Assembly: GCA_023014485.1 (NCBI GenBank)
Contig: JAJOZX010000920.1
Location: 751,001 to 815,000 of the forward strand
Direction: 5' to 3'
DNA: 64,000 bases
DNA from: Bathynomus jamesi
Lineage: Eukaryota; Arthropoda; Malacostraca; Isopoda; Cirolanidae
Below the pieces are notes generated by a model. That model was not told where the DNA came from, did not search any database, and was given only the letters and a program-made list of their open reading frames with translations. Shown here one piece after another: positions 44,148-55,055 of the stretch. How positions within the stretch are numbered: the stretch's first letter is position 1; each line of letters starts with the position of its first letter. Both the position numbers and the translations under genes were made by a program.

Positions 44148-44514
44148 TATACACTTGGAATTATAACGCGCGCAGTAAATGGTTAGTCTATATAATAAAG
44201 TTCGGTGAATGACACCAAGCCCGAGTGGGGCTTGCACGAGTGATGTTTACATGGTGTTAGCTCGTGGGTCACGGAAGCTGGTGTTCGAAGGGAGAGAAGT
44301 CGAGGTGCGTCCAGAGGTCCTTGTAACAAAATTGAAGCGCAAGGCAAGGCATGAGGACATGCCTTGAGTGAATCCTGGCGATGTGACGTCATCTTAGTTG
44401 TGCTTGTGTGACGTCATCTTGATCGTGTTTGAGTTGATGAGTTATATCGCTAATTGTGTTGATGACATATTGTTAAGGTGTTTGCAAACGTCTCTGCATC
44501 TTCCGTTGGTCAGT

Positions 44515-44518
<4 letters not shown>
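44148..44518. other. Noncoding interval (B counterpart of 16736-17100)
   Basis: The doubled TGTGACGTCATCTT phrase is conserved at about 44383-44421. No gene. Confidence 0.4.
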
Positions 44519-44587
<69 letters not shown>

Positions 44588-44772
44588 TATTTAGAATGGT
44601 TCCCTGAGATAACTTTTATGAAGTACACAAACTAATGCGCATAGAACAAGGGACTCTTGTACGCTATTAAATTAATTCACTATAGTCCGAATAAGTAATG
44701 GTAAATGGCAATACTAAACTTTTTTCTTTTTTATGATGAAAGCACTTGTTTCATGCACATCATTAGTTCTGT

Positions 44773-44842
<70 letters not shown>

Positions 44843-44845
44843 GAA
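44519..44845. repeat. (CA)n, (TA)n, diverged R1 copy, (TA)n, (TG)n
   Basis: Microsatellite runs at about 44519-44549, 44550-44591, 44777-44819 and 44820-44841 surround an old inverted R1 copy (ATAGAACAAGGGACTCTTGT, ACTATAGTCCGAATAAGTAA). The 430-bp R1 palindrome of copy A is absent. Confidence 0.85.
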
Positions 44846-46451
44846 AAGGTTTTCCACAGGAAAATACATTTTTGTTAAAATTTAAAAATATCGTTTGTCT
44901 AAATTAATGTATTAATCCTTTTATTCTGTTTGCATAAATTAAAGTATTAATCTTTAATTTCTTAATACTGTATAAAGTGCCTCACTGCTCAGTCCATTGC
45001 TTGGCATCCTTTTTCGATAAGCCTAACGATGCTCTCCACAGATGCCACTGCCACGTCTATAATCTTAAACGGAGATTCCTAAATTCTAAATGTCCTTTTC
45101 GACTATTATAAATCACATAAAAGAGTTAAGTGTAGTACCACAATTATATAAATTCTTTTGCTAATATCATTATTAGAGTAGGACTTTGCAATTTTAATAA
45201 TCTTTTGTAAACGTGGCACCATGGGAGTTTCTCCAGGGCAGAGTGCAAACACTTTGAGAGGGCAGTCGAAGTCTCACCCCTCTGGCGAGTGCGTGCCTCG
45301 CCCTTTGGGCAGCCGGTTCAGCTCAGGTCCTTGGTTCGTTAATAACTCTCTAAGCAAGTGGCGTGTTAAGGATTTGATTTTCTAATTACTCTGCATTGCA
45401 AAAGAAATCTAATATTTTAAAAGTGATCTATCCTTGTGAAATAAAGACTGAAAAAGGTAAGTCATCATTTATATCCTTCGACGAGAGAGGCATTCCACTC
45501 CCAGAACGGACGAGGAAGCTTCTAACAGTGGCTGTATCCTCCAGCGCGGGACACGTCAACACGAAGAAGAGGCGACGTCAAACCAAAACATCAACGCGCT
45601 GGTGGCCAAACTTCCTCAAATCTCCGTGCAGCGGGCTGTCTACGGTTGACCAGACTGGCAGTCGACGGCCTGTTGTGTAGCATGGTCAGAGTGCCGATCG
45701 GCTCCCGGGGCCGGACTGGTTTTACTTTGGAAATTATAGTTTTATAAAGATTCTGTGTTATACAGTATTTTAAAATGAATCGCAAATAGTTTACGCTTTA
45801 ACTCATTTTATTTCGAAGTTAATGAAAGAACATGTAAAGTATTGAATAAACTGGTCATACTGTAAGTCTGAGGACACCTTTGAATTCAATGGAAATGTGT
45901 TTTTATATAGAAATAACGTTAGAAATTAAATTTGTACAAAGCAAGACTACATAATAGGTCGGGTCGAAAATAGGAAATTTTTATATTTCTTAAAAAGTAC
46001 ACTATGTGAGAAGTTTCATTTTATCATCTTAACAAAATATTAAAATATCAAGCATGTGCTACCCCTGCTACCCCTAGCACATACTCCCCCCTTTTTTACC
46101 CTCATATTTGCATATATTTAAATGGAAAAAATGTTATTTCTTAAAAAGTACACTATGTGAGAAGGTTTTTTTAATCACTTTAACAAAATATTAAAAAAAT
46201 CAAGCATTTGCTACCCTATTCTCCCTATCACATGCCCCTCCTCCCTTTTTTACCTTCATATTTGCATATGTTTAATGTTGTTATATGTTACATGATAAGT
46301 TGTTTGTTTAATGCTTGATATTTTTATGTTTCAGATAAATAGAAATAATTTTTCAGATAAATAGAAATAATTTGCTTTTGCTTTAATTATATTTTGTATC
46401 ATCATAAATTATAAATTACATATAATTTGATTTTACTTCTGAATATAAACT
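44846..46451. other. Noncoding interval (B counterpart of 17881-19915)
   Basis: Carries the about 440-bp deletion relative to A (at about 45508) and the 145-bp direct repeat pair (about 45985-46270). No gene is supported. Confidence 0.45.
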
Positions 46452-47113
46452 ATGACTACTAGAAGAAAGTCCTCAAATGCAGTTTTTGAATATCCTACGG
46501 AATTCCCAGCAGCCATGACTCCTTCAAAAGCAGATGTTGTGAGACACTACCTTTTTGTGCGTCGTCGTGAAGAAGCTAAATCAAAAGGATCAGTAACTGT
46601 TAATGATTGTTACAGGGTTGTTTCAAAAGATATTGAAGACATTTGGATGAAATTTTATTTTCCTACGATTAACACCAAAGGTATCTATTTTAAAGTTAGT
46701 CGACTAATAGAAGAAGCCTCAAAATTAAACAAGGTGCCGTTACATCTAAGAAATGAAAGTGTTGCCTTAAAAGTAGCTCAGTATGATGAAATGTTTGATA
46801 TATCTTCTTGTGAATGCTATGATAAGGGAATTGATAGAAAATCTTGCAGGTGTAAGGATAAAATACCAATGGCAGAATGGGAGTCTTTTGTGGGTCAAAA
46901 ACAAAGAAAAAATCAGTTAGGACCAATTGATCGCATAGCTAGTTCAACAAAGAAGAGATCTTTAGCATGAGCCCAAGAAGCACAAAACCGTCAACTAAAA
47001 GCACAAGAAGAAATAACTGAAGTCAGTTCAAATCACCAATGTTTTACCATCGGAATTTATAGAAAATACCGAAGAAGACATGGATGTAGATTTAAGGGAG
47101 TCAGGATGTAGAT

Positions 47114-47315
47114 CAGTGGTGCACAAACTTTTTTGATGTGAGGGCCAAGCGAAGAAAATAACTAAATGTATTAGCCTACTTACTTTCCATCTAAGTCATA
47201 AATTGGGTCACTTTTATATTCTAACTTTTTCATTGAAGTGAAAAGACCCGTGGGGCCACTGAAAAGACCCGTGGGGGACACATTTGGCCCCCGGGCCAGG
47301 GTTTGTGCATCACTG
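47114..47315. mobile_element. hAT MITE, 202 bp, only in copy B
   Basis: Ends CAGTGGTGCACAAAC and, inverted, CAGTGATGCACAAAC. Perfect 8-bp target duplication ATGTAGAT (47106-47113, 47316-47323). Copy A has a single ATGTAGAT. Confidence 0.95.
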
Positions 47316-48192
47316 ATGTAGATTATGAGGCCGATTTGGAATTGACTGAGAATATTCAGAACAGGCACTCCTATAAAAAGCTAGCATTGACAGCAGATCG
47401 TTATCGTGCAAGTTGTAGAGCTGCAGCTGCAATAGTCAATGCAGCTTTAAAAGATATGGGGATCCTTAACCACACCAACATGCTTGACAGAAAGAAATTA
47501 GAAAGAGAAAGAAATCGTGTGGGTGAAACAAATATTTTTAGGTCTAAATCCAAAAATCTGAAGATGGAGTGCCTTGGATTTGATGGAAGGAAAGATAACA
47601 CATTAACTAAAAGTGGAAAGATAAAAGAAGAACACTAGGTTATTGTGAAAGAACCTGGAAGTATCTAGACCATGTCACACCAGATAATGGAACTGTTCAC
47701 TGCATAGCAGAAGAGTTGATAACTATTATTACAGACTCGAACAGCTCAGATATTATCAAAGCTTTACTGTGTGATGATACTCCTGTAAATACAGGAAAAA
47801 TTGATGGAGCCATAAAACTGGTTGAAATTCATCTTAACAGACCAGTGCAGTGGTTGGTGTTCCTCTTGCATTTGACTGAGCTGCCTTTTATGCACGTCTA
47901 CAAAGCCATTGATGGTAAAACAACAGGTCCAAATACTTTTGTGGGTTCAATTGGGAATAAACTGAAAAGAGACTTAACAAAATTGGAGGTAGTCAAATAT
48001 TCTGGCGTAAAGGGAAACATTAAAGAAATTACAGCAAATGTTGTGAAGGAGCTAAGCAGTGATCAAAGATATCTCTATGATATGTATCTGGCAGTGTAAA
48101 CTGGAGAGATTTCTCAAGATCTGTCCACTCGATCCCCACGTACCCTTCACCATGCTCGCTGGCTAACTCTAGCCAATAGGATCCTTCGATTA

Positions 48193-48199
48193 TACAGTA
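48193..48199. other. Putative Tc1 excision footprint TA-CAG-TA
   Basis: Copy B reads ATTA-TA-CAG-TA-TATCTC where A has ATTA-TA-[1598-bp Tc1 palindrome]-TA-TATCTC. The three bases CAG equal the terminal bases of a Tc1 end, the standard scar left when Tc1/mariner elements excise. Confidence 0.75.
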
Positions 48200-48835
48200 T
48201 ATCTCAACGCCAAATCCTGATAAAAACCTTCAAGATATAGTCAAGATTATTATGCAGTTCTATGCTCCAGGGTGGTTTTGGATAAAATCTCATCCTAATG
48301 CAACTGATGGTGCATATAACTTTTGGCATTTAATGTGCTTGCTTCGAAATTTAAATAAACAACATAGATCAATCATAGAACTAGTATTAAAGAATAACAC
48401 ATACTTTGCCCATCCAGAAAATATACTCATATCAATGGTAACTGACAAGAGACTAGAAATTAGGGAGCAAGCTATTCAGAAAATCATTCTTTCACGAACA
48501 GGATTTTCAGGTACCAGGAACTTTGAGTTGTCTCGAACCCTCAATTTCCAATCTACTGACTACACAGAGATGATCGATTGGCAAAAAGAGATCATTACTC
48601 CTCCATCGCTGCTAAACAATTTTAGCGACGATGAGCTACTACAGGCTCGATGAAGCCACTGGAGATAGCTTCTTTTCCATGCCACAGTCAAAGTGCGGAA
48701 AGGGCAGTGAACCTAATAACAAAGGTATGTCAGGAAAGAATAGGATATGACAACCGTCAAAAGTTTATCTTAAACTCATTAGAATCAAGGCGAAAACTGC
48801 CCAAGTTTGAATTTAAAGGGCCAATGGAATGAATA

Positions 48836-49204
48836 AGAAACATATGAAATAAAATTTCTTAATGATATTGAAAATTTCTTCCCTTTTATTGTGATAAGGA
48901 ACAATGAAAAAGTGAATGGAATTTTAGCACATTTATTATGCCTCTAATTTTTTCTTCTGTATATATTGTTGTACTTAATTAATTTTCCTAATACTATACA
49001 TTATTAAATAAACTATTATACGTTAATAAAAATTTATGTCATCAAAAAACCTGAATGTAGAGTAAGTCTCGTATAAATGGAATATTCTTCAATATAGGTA
49101 AAAAAGTGAAAAATTGTGCCAGGGGTAGGAGGCTTTAAACAGCGAAAATAATTTATGAGGGGGTTCCTGTGTTCCATTCAAACTCCTCACAATATGTACC
49201 TTTC
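48836..49204. other. AT-rich right flank of copy B
   Basis: No gene seen. It includes what is probably the 3' untranslated or terminal part of the transposase remnant. Confidence 0.4.
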
Positions 49205-49600
49205 CTGGGAGATACCTAATTTTTTCGATTTGCTCGTTCTCCCTCCTCATCTTGTGCGTAACGCTCTTCTACACAAGCGTCTTCTTTACATTAATTATAC
49301 TGTGTGTTGTTTGCAGTTAAAATGTATATATGTACGGCATGCGAAGGTGCCCCCTCAGGGCATTTGATTCCGCTCGTATGTAGGAGAATTACGACTTCTG
49401 ATTGATCGAGGACCTTGGTGTAGTGGATAGCATATCCGACCGGCAATTGGATGATCCCGGGTTCGATTTCTGGGAGGTACCTCATTTTTCATTTGCTCGT
49501 TCTCCCTCCTCATCTTGTGCGGAACGCTCTTCTACACAAGCGTGTTCTTTACATTAATTATACTGTGTTGTTTGCAGTTAAAAAAAAAAAAAAAATAATA
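49205..49600 (+). repeat. tRNA-derived SINE, one and a half copies in tandem
   Basis: A tRNA-like head at 49411-49482 has an A box (TGGTGTAGTGGATAGC) and B box (GGGTTCGATTTC), followed by the body CATTTTTCATTTGCTCGTTC ... TGTGTTGTTTGCAGTTAAA and poly(A) at 49581-49594. An earlier partial copy of the same body lies at about 49225-49325. The head resembles tRNA-Arg in its TCTGAC/GGAAGA stem region in related copies, which is a tentative assignment. Confidence 0.8.
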
Positions 49601-49619
49601 AATATATATATTATATATA

Positions 49620-49657
<38 letters not shown>

Positions 49658-49660
<3 letters not shown>

Positions 49661-50284
49661 GCGAGAAAGGGAGGCATATGTCAAAGCAAGGGAATAAATT
49701 AAGCATGCATATAAATACGTCTAAAAAGCAGGAACTAAATTTCAAATCCTTCCTCTCGAAATTATATTTTTTCTTTTCGAATATTTTTCAGTTCTTTAAA
49801 TTTCATCAACAACGAGTAAGAACTGTATTCAATGAAGACACAAAAACGAGGCAGAACATAAAAGATGTTCGTGTCTTCAATTGATTGCGTAAGAATGCGC
49901 AAGGACGATAATCAAGGTATGCGTCACTTCAGTTTAACATCATAGGAAAGCTGAACAAGAAATATAAAAAACTAAATTAGAATAAAGAGTTGGGTATTAT
50001 ACTCGTATTTTATTTTTCTGCGAGTTCATTTCCGACAAAGAAATGTTTCCTAAAGAGAGGTTTCTGTGAATCAACCATCACTGGTACGTTTAAAAGCTTT
50101 TAAACTTTATATTTTTCCTTCCTTTTTTTCACGAAAGGAAATGAAAAGCAGTTTTAACATTTAAAGGTCATAAATGCATTCATCCACGAATGAAAGCAAT
50201 GATATATGTATGATTCAAATCAGATTTATTTATATATATATATATATGAAAATTATTTCACAAAGGTAACACGTGAAAAATATT
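49658..50284. other. Noncoding interval
   Basis: Follows a (TA)-rich tract (49600-49657). No recognisable gene or repeat, apart from a short (TA)n near 50232. Confidence 0.4.
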
Positions 50285-50428
50285 TATGATGAATAAAACC
50301 ACGAAGGAAAGGAAACACAAAATGGTGCTCAAGCGCTTTCGTCTAATGACATCCTCAGGAACACTGAGGATGTCATTAGACGAAAGCGCTTGAGCACCAT
50401 TGTGTTTCCTTTCCTTCGTGGTTTTATT

Positions 50429-50435
<7 letters not shown>
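50285..50435. repeat. Near-perfect palindrome, arms of about 72 bp, 7-bp loop
   Basis: Left arm 50285-50356 and right arm 50364-50435 meet around ATCCTCA-GGAACAC-TGAGGAT. Differences between arms are about one base. A degraded copy of the outer part recurs at 51415-51497. The transcript or single strand would fold into one long hairpin. Confidence 0.92.
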
Positions 50436-50465
<30 letters not shown>

Positions 50466-50467
<2 letters not shown>

Positions 50468-51388
50468 GGGTGGGCGGAAAGTAGCTCCCTATTTTGGATT
50501 GGTAAAAAAATACGTATATTATCCATTTATTTCAGAAGAAATAATATGAAAAGGTAGGCATACATGGTAGGTTTTCTCTAAAATTCAATGTGGGCTCCAA
50601 CTCTTTCCACCAGCTTCTGGAGCCGCCCAGGAATGGCGTCCACTGACTTTAGCAGGAACTCCGGCGGGATGGAGACATGACTTCCCGAATTCGGTCCTCC
50701 AGTTCTTCCAATGTCCTCGGTTTGGTGCGGTAGACTTCTTCCTTTACCCACCCCCAAGAAAGAAGTCGCACGGTGTCAAGTCGGGGCTCCTGGCTGGCCA
50801 TTGATGTGGACCACGACGACCCATCCAACGCCCAGGGAAGTGGGCATCCAGCCACTCACGGACAACAAGAGCGAAGTGCGGAGGGGCGCCATCTTGCATA
50901 AATATCAGATCGTCGATGTTCTCCCATGTGCTGACAACCGGCCAGACCTCGTTTCGCAACATAGCAGGTACCGCTCAGCATTCATGGTGTTGCGCAGAAG
51001 GAACGGGCCCACAACCTGATCTGAGGTCATACCACACCACACCGTTACACTGAACCGATTCTGCCGTTTTTCAGCGGTAACCGTGCGACTTCTTTCTTTG
51101 GGGTGGGTAAAGGAAGAAGTCTACCGCACCAAACCGAGGACATTGGAAGAACTGGAGGACCGAATTCGGGAAGTCATGTCCTCCATCCCGCCGGAGTTCC
51201 TGCTAAAGTCAGTGGACGCCATTCCTGGGCGGCTCCAGAAGCTGGTGAAAGAGTTGGAGCCCACATTGAATTTTTAGAGAAAACCTACCATGTATGCCTA
51301 CCTTTTCATATTATTTCTTCTGAATAAATGGATAATATACGTATTTTTTTACCAATCCAAAATAGGGAGCTACTTTCCGCCCACCCTG
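50466..51388 (-). mobile_element. Palindromic mariner derivative with two 3' ends, 923 bp
   Basis: Both termini are CAGGGTGGGCGGAAAGTAGC and its inverse, with TA on each side, but the inverted repeats run about 307 bp (50466-50773 and 51083-51388). Both arms encode the C-terminal 60-70 codons of a DD41D transposase. The middle holds the catalytic part on the minus strand. It is therefore a 3' half of a mariner closed by a second, inverted 3' end. Confidence 0.92.
50649..51060 (-). pseudogene. mariner DD41D transposase, C-terminal half (lineage d)
   Basis: Minus-strand pieces read VWCGMTSDQVVGPFLLRN, MQDGAPPHFALVVREWLDAH and WPARSPDLTPCDFFL, then after a frameshift GWVKEEVYRTKPRTLEELED. The second and third catalytic Asp are 41 residues apart. 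The DNA-binding N-terminus and first Asp are missing. Confidence 0.88.
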
Positions 51389-51414
51389 TATATATATATA
51401 TATATATGAAAAAT

Positions 51415-51494
51415 TATTTCACGAAAGTGACACGTGAAAAATATTTATGATGAATAAAACGTGTGTTTCCTTTCCCTTCGTGGTTTTATTCATC

Positions 51495-51497
<3 letters not shown>
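51415..51497. repeat. Partial copy of the 50.3-kb palindrome repeat
   Basis: AAAATATTTATGATGAATAAAAC and CCTTCGTGGTTTTATTCATC repeat the outer stem sequences of 50240-50435 with the centre deleted. Bounded by (TA)n on both sides. Confidence 0.8.
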
Positions 51498-51533
<36 letters not shown>

Positions 51534-51560
51534 ACTGCAATGACCACGCAGTATATTAAT

Positions 51561-51814
51561 GTATAGAAACGACGTAAGTATAGAGGAGTGTTCTGCACAC
51601 GAGGAAGAGAAATAACAAACAAATGAAAAATAAGGCACCCGCCCGGGAATCGAACCCAGGATCTTCCAATTGCCGGTCAGTAGTGGTTAGCACGTCTGAC
51701 CGGCAATTGGAAGATCCTGGGTTCGATTCCGGGCGGGTGCCTTATTTTTCATTTGTTTGTTATTTCTCTTCCTCGTGTGCAGAACACTCCTCTATACTTA
51801 CGTCGTTTCTATAC
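51561..51814. repeat. Head-to-head SINE palindrome, arms of about 120 bp
   Basis: Left arm 51561-51680 (minus) and right arm 51696-51814 (plus) carry the same tRNA-derived SINE, both containing the B box (GGGTTCGATTCCGGGCG). The 15-bp loop TAGTGGTTAGCACGT is the A-box half of the tRNA-like head. The arms look almost perfectly complementary. Confidence 0.9.
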
Positions 51815-51854
<40 letters not shown>

Positions 51855-51890
51855 CAGTGTGTGTGTGTGGTGTGTGTGTGTGTGTGTGAA
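51815..51890. repeat. (TA)n and (TG)n microsatellite
   Basis: A short TA run followed by a TG run with two interruptions. Confidence 0.9.
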
Positions 51891-51982
51891 GTTTTTCATC
51901 TTCCCCCCAAGCTATGTTTACAATTGTTCAAGTATTGATTATTAATATATAATTTAATACCAATATTCATAACATAACATAA

Positions 51983-52304
51983 CTCAGATTCTAAAAATTT
52001 AGGACTAACGACTCGTAATGTTTCGAGAAACACGGAAGAAAAAACTGAAGATTTTATGGAAGGAAGGTTTGTGGTGGTCAGAATAAAAGTGAACATTTGG
52101 ATTATTATTATTATTAGTAGGCTTACGAAAAATCAATTCAAATTTAAATTTTTTTCACAAGCCTACTAATAATAAATAATTATTACGTCACTTTTATTCT
52201 GACCACCATCTTTTCTTTGATAAAATCTTTAGTTTTTTCTTTGACGTTTCTCAGAACATTCTCGCATTCCAATATTATTAGTCCGGAATTTTTAGATTCT
52301 GAGT
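51983..52304. mobile_element. Old palindromic MITE, arms of about 150 bp
   Basis: CTCAGATTCTAAAAATTTAG on the left pairs with AATTTTTAGATTCTGAG on the right. Inside, GGTGGTCAGAATAAAAGTGA pairs with TCACTTTTATTCTGACCACC and ATTAGTAGGCTT with AAGCCTACTAAT. Arms are clearly diverged, with several indels. The superfamily is not determinable because the termini are unclear. Confidence 0.75.
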
Positions 52305-52346
52305 CGTGTAAAGAAAAACTGGTTTCAGCTAAACTTAGCATTTATC

Positions 52347-52381
<35 letters not shown>

Positions 52382-52384
52382 ATA

Positions 52385-53117
52385 ATATATATATTTTAAC
52401 TGCAACCACACCACAGTAAATTAATGTAAAGAACGACGCTTGTGTAGAAGAACGTTCCGCACAATGATGAGGGAGAACGAACAAATGAAAAATGAGGTAA
52501 CCACCCGGGAATCGAACCCGGGATCTTCCGATTGCCGGTCAGATATGCTATCCACTACACCAGGGGTCCCCAACCCTGTGCCCGCGAGCACCATGGTGCC
52601 CGCCGACCCTTTTGCGTGTGCCCGCCACTGACTGACTACGATTGATAAGTTTTTATTTAAATTTTAATAAAATGTTAAGTATGTTACATATTTTAAATAT
52701 TCAGTTACTAAATATTTAAAATATGTAACATACTTAACATTTTATTAAATTTTAGTAGTTAATTACAGAAACAGATGCTCATTTATTTGAAAATAATTAT
52801 TTCTTTATAAATAAATTAAGTTATCGTTTTGATCATTTTTCTAAGATTCTTAGTTAGCCCATCCTTGTTTTTTTTTGTGCATTATGTTCATTATTTTACA
52901 TAGGAATTAAATGTTTTTTTGTGTATTATGTTCATTATTAAGTCCAACTATAAATTTGCCTTGAAAAAGTAAATGGTGCCCGCCGCACTACTGGTAGTAT
53001 TGAATGTGATCTTCGGCACAAAAAGGTTGGGGACCCCTGCACTACACCATGGGGCATGGGCCTCGATTAATCAAAAGTCGTAATTCTCCTACATACGAGC
53101 AGAAACCAATGCCCTGA
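52385..53117 (-). repeat. tRNA-derived SINE, minus strand, split by a hAT element
   Basis: Minus-strand order: CCTCAGGGCATTGGTTTCTG leader, A box TGGTGTAGTGGATAGC (cut by the hAT insertion), B box GGGTTCGATTCCCGGG (about 52505-52525) and body to CAGTTAAAATATAT near 52385. Together with the plus-strand copy that follows it forms a large head-to-head inverted pair. Confidence 0.85.
52561..53039. mobile_element. hAT element, 479 bp, in the SINE A box
   Basis: Ends CAGGGGTCCCCAACC and, inverted, CAGGGGTCCCCAACC, with a perfect 8-bp target duplication CACTACAC (52553-52560, 53040-53047). Contains a perfect internal hairpin at about 52672-52744 (ATGTTACATATTTTAAATAT and inverse). No transposase. 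Confidence 0.95.
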
Positions 53118-53480
53118 GGGTTACCTCATTTTTCATTTGTTCGTTCTCCTTCCTCATCTTGTGCGAAACGTTCTTCTACACAAGCGTCGTTCTTTACATT
53201 AATTATACTGTGTGTTGTTTGCAGTTAAAATGTATATATATATGTACGGTATGCGAAGGTGCCCCCTCAGGGCATTGGTTTCTGCTCGTATGTAGGAGAA
53301 TTACGACTTTTGATTAATCGAGGCCCATGCCCCATGGTGTAGTGGATAGCATATCTGACCGGCAATCGGAAGATCTCGGGTTCGATTCCCGGGTGGTTAC
53401 CTCATTTTTCATTTGTTCGTTCTCCCTCCTCATCTTGTGCGGAAGGTTCTTCTACACAAGCGTCGTTCTTTACACATATA
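53118..53480 (+). repeat. tRNA-derived SINE, plus strand, with a partial copy in front
   Basis: A body-only partial copy (GTTACCTCATTTTTCATTTG ... TTTGCAGTTAAA) lies at 53120-53228. It is followed by a full copy: leader CCTCAGGGCATTGG (53264), A box TGGTGTAGTGGATAGC (53336) and B box GGGTTCGATTCCCGGG (about 53379). The body runs into (TA)n at 53484. Confidence 0.83.
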
Positions 53481-53481
53481 C

Positions 53482-53482
53482 A

Positions 53483-53531
<49 letters not shown>
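53482..53531. repeat. (TA)n microsatellite
   Basis: About 48 bp TA run ending the SINE. Confidence 0.95.
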
Positions 53532-53532
<1 letters not shown>

Positions 53533-55055
53533 TACATAATACGTGATAAAATAGTGAAAAAAATCAGTAGGTAAAGGACTTGGGTTACCCTCCCAACCAC
53601 TTCATTCCCCTCCTCTTCCTCGATAACACCACTGTTCGATAATGTCATCACCCAAACATGATACCTGGCTAATTTTGTTTGTGTATGCTAGTCTGGTATT
53701 TTGAGTATCTGCCTTTGAAAAACAGATTGTGAAAGGTATAAACAAAGCTAAAAAACAAGATAAGAAGAAACGAAACGAAACAAAAATAACTGTCCTCGAT
53801 AACGGTTGTAGAAAAAAAACAAACCTTATCATTATGTTATTCGGAAAGCGACCATGAATAATTGGGGAACATTTCGCACTTTTGATCTCGAAGTAGTTTT
53901 GGCTTCTTTTATGACTAAAATTTGTCGTAACAAAATGAATATGAAATCCGAGAATAGAGCCAGAATTTTCCAGTGTCGGAAACTTAGTTAATAATGAAGG
54001 TTGTAGTGAAATACTTCAGATATTGTGGTTTTGATTCACTCCAGCCTTTTTTATTGACGAAAAATAACCCAAATCGCACAATTCAGTGAGGTGACATTCG
54101 ACCAAATTTATAATGAAGAAATAAAAATGGAAATAATAATAAGAACTTGGCAGGTATAGGAAGTACCTGAAGATAGAGAAAAACATCCGCCTCAGAAGAA
54201 AAAGATTTCAGGAATTTAGATCCTGAAAGAGGAGAGAGGCGTCTGGCTCAGATGAAGGTGATAATAAAAAAAAAAAATTAAGACTACAAGATTCACGAGT
54301 TGAGTTGGAGATGGAAAACGAGGTTTAAGAGAGAATCTTCACTATGCTTTAGCCAATGCTTAAGGTGAAATTCGTTAATGATACATGAGCACATGAGGAA
54401 GAAGGTGCCATTTCGCCGGCTATTCTTTTTCTTTATGTATTTTGGGTTACATATTATTAAATGATACTTTATGATACAATTAATATTATCAGACATGTCA
54501 ACTCTCACTGATTTTAAGTCTATTTCATGGTCTCACCATCTCATTATTATCATTAATGATAGTAATGATAATAATAATAATAAAATCGGGGGAGAATGCC
54601 TCAAACTCCCTTATGTGGGATATGTTTCCAGTTATCAAAATCAGCCACATTGAGAAATATCACGGATTTTCATACTTCAAGGTTGACGTCTCTGTAATTA
54701 TACACATATTAAAGGTATTCGGCAGGAATGACGACTGCGTATTATATCAATGATTTCAATGGGGGTGCGGGAACAATTAGTAATGTATTGAAAATGAATT
54801 ATTGCTATAGTTTAAAAATGAAATATAGTTCACATATTAGTTAAAGACATACTCTGTGGAATTTATATAAATTTGCAGTGAAATTATCATTTTTGTGCGC
54901 AATATTTTTCGCCGAAAGAACGAAAATTACCAGTTGATCGTACAAAAAAGAATTTAAGTTAATTTTTATATATTTGGCATTCGAGTATAAATAATTTACC
55001 AAAGAATATAAGTAGTTTGTCAGAGAAATAAATTAACTAATAGATAAATACATAA
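53532..55055. other. 1.5 kb without recognisable gene or repeat
   Basis: AT-rich sequence with short frames only. A small inverted TCATTATTATCATTAATGATAGTAATGATAA-type hairpin region occurs near 54541-54575. Nothing else could be supported. Confidence 0.5.

Larger units (their letters stand above)
46452..48835 (+). pseudogene. Unclassified DNA-transposon transposase remnant (copy B)
   Basis: The more complete version of 19916-23637. The first 172 codons are open (MTPSKADVVRHYLFVRRREE, ISSCECYDKGIDRKSCRCKD) and end at a TGA shared with copy A. The middle (RHSYKKLALTADRYRAS, CLGFDGRKDNTLT) is followed by 127 open codons with PVQWLVFLLHLTELPFMHVY and KTTGPNTFVGSIGNKL. The C-terminus (FAHPENILISMVTDKR, DWQKEIITPPSLL, FPCHSQSAERAVNLI) ends at KLPKFEFKGPME. 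It is interrupted by a 202-bp hAT MITE. Superfamily uncertain, possibly hAT-related. Confidence 0.75.

Noticed and set aside
45396..45680. Possible exon or 94-codon gene after a splice-donor-like GGTAAGT
   Set aside because: The copy A counterpart is disrupted by 440 bp of extra sequence and the frame differs; no domain seen.
51620..51735. tRNA gene call on the strong B box and cloverleaf-like head
   Set aside because: The sequence is an inverted SINE dimer with half the head in the loop; the same head occurs with SINE bodies at 49411 and 53336.
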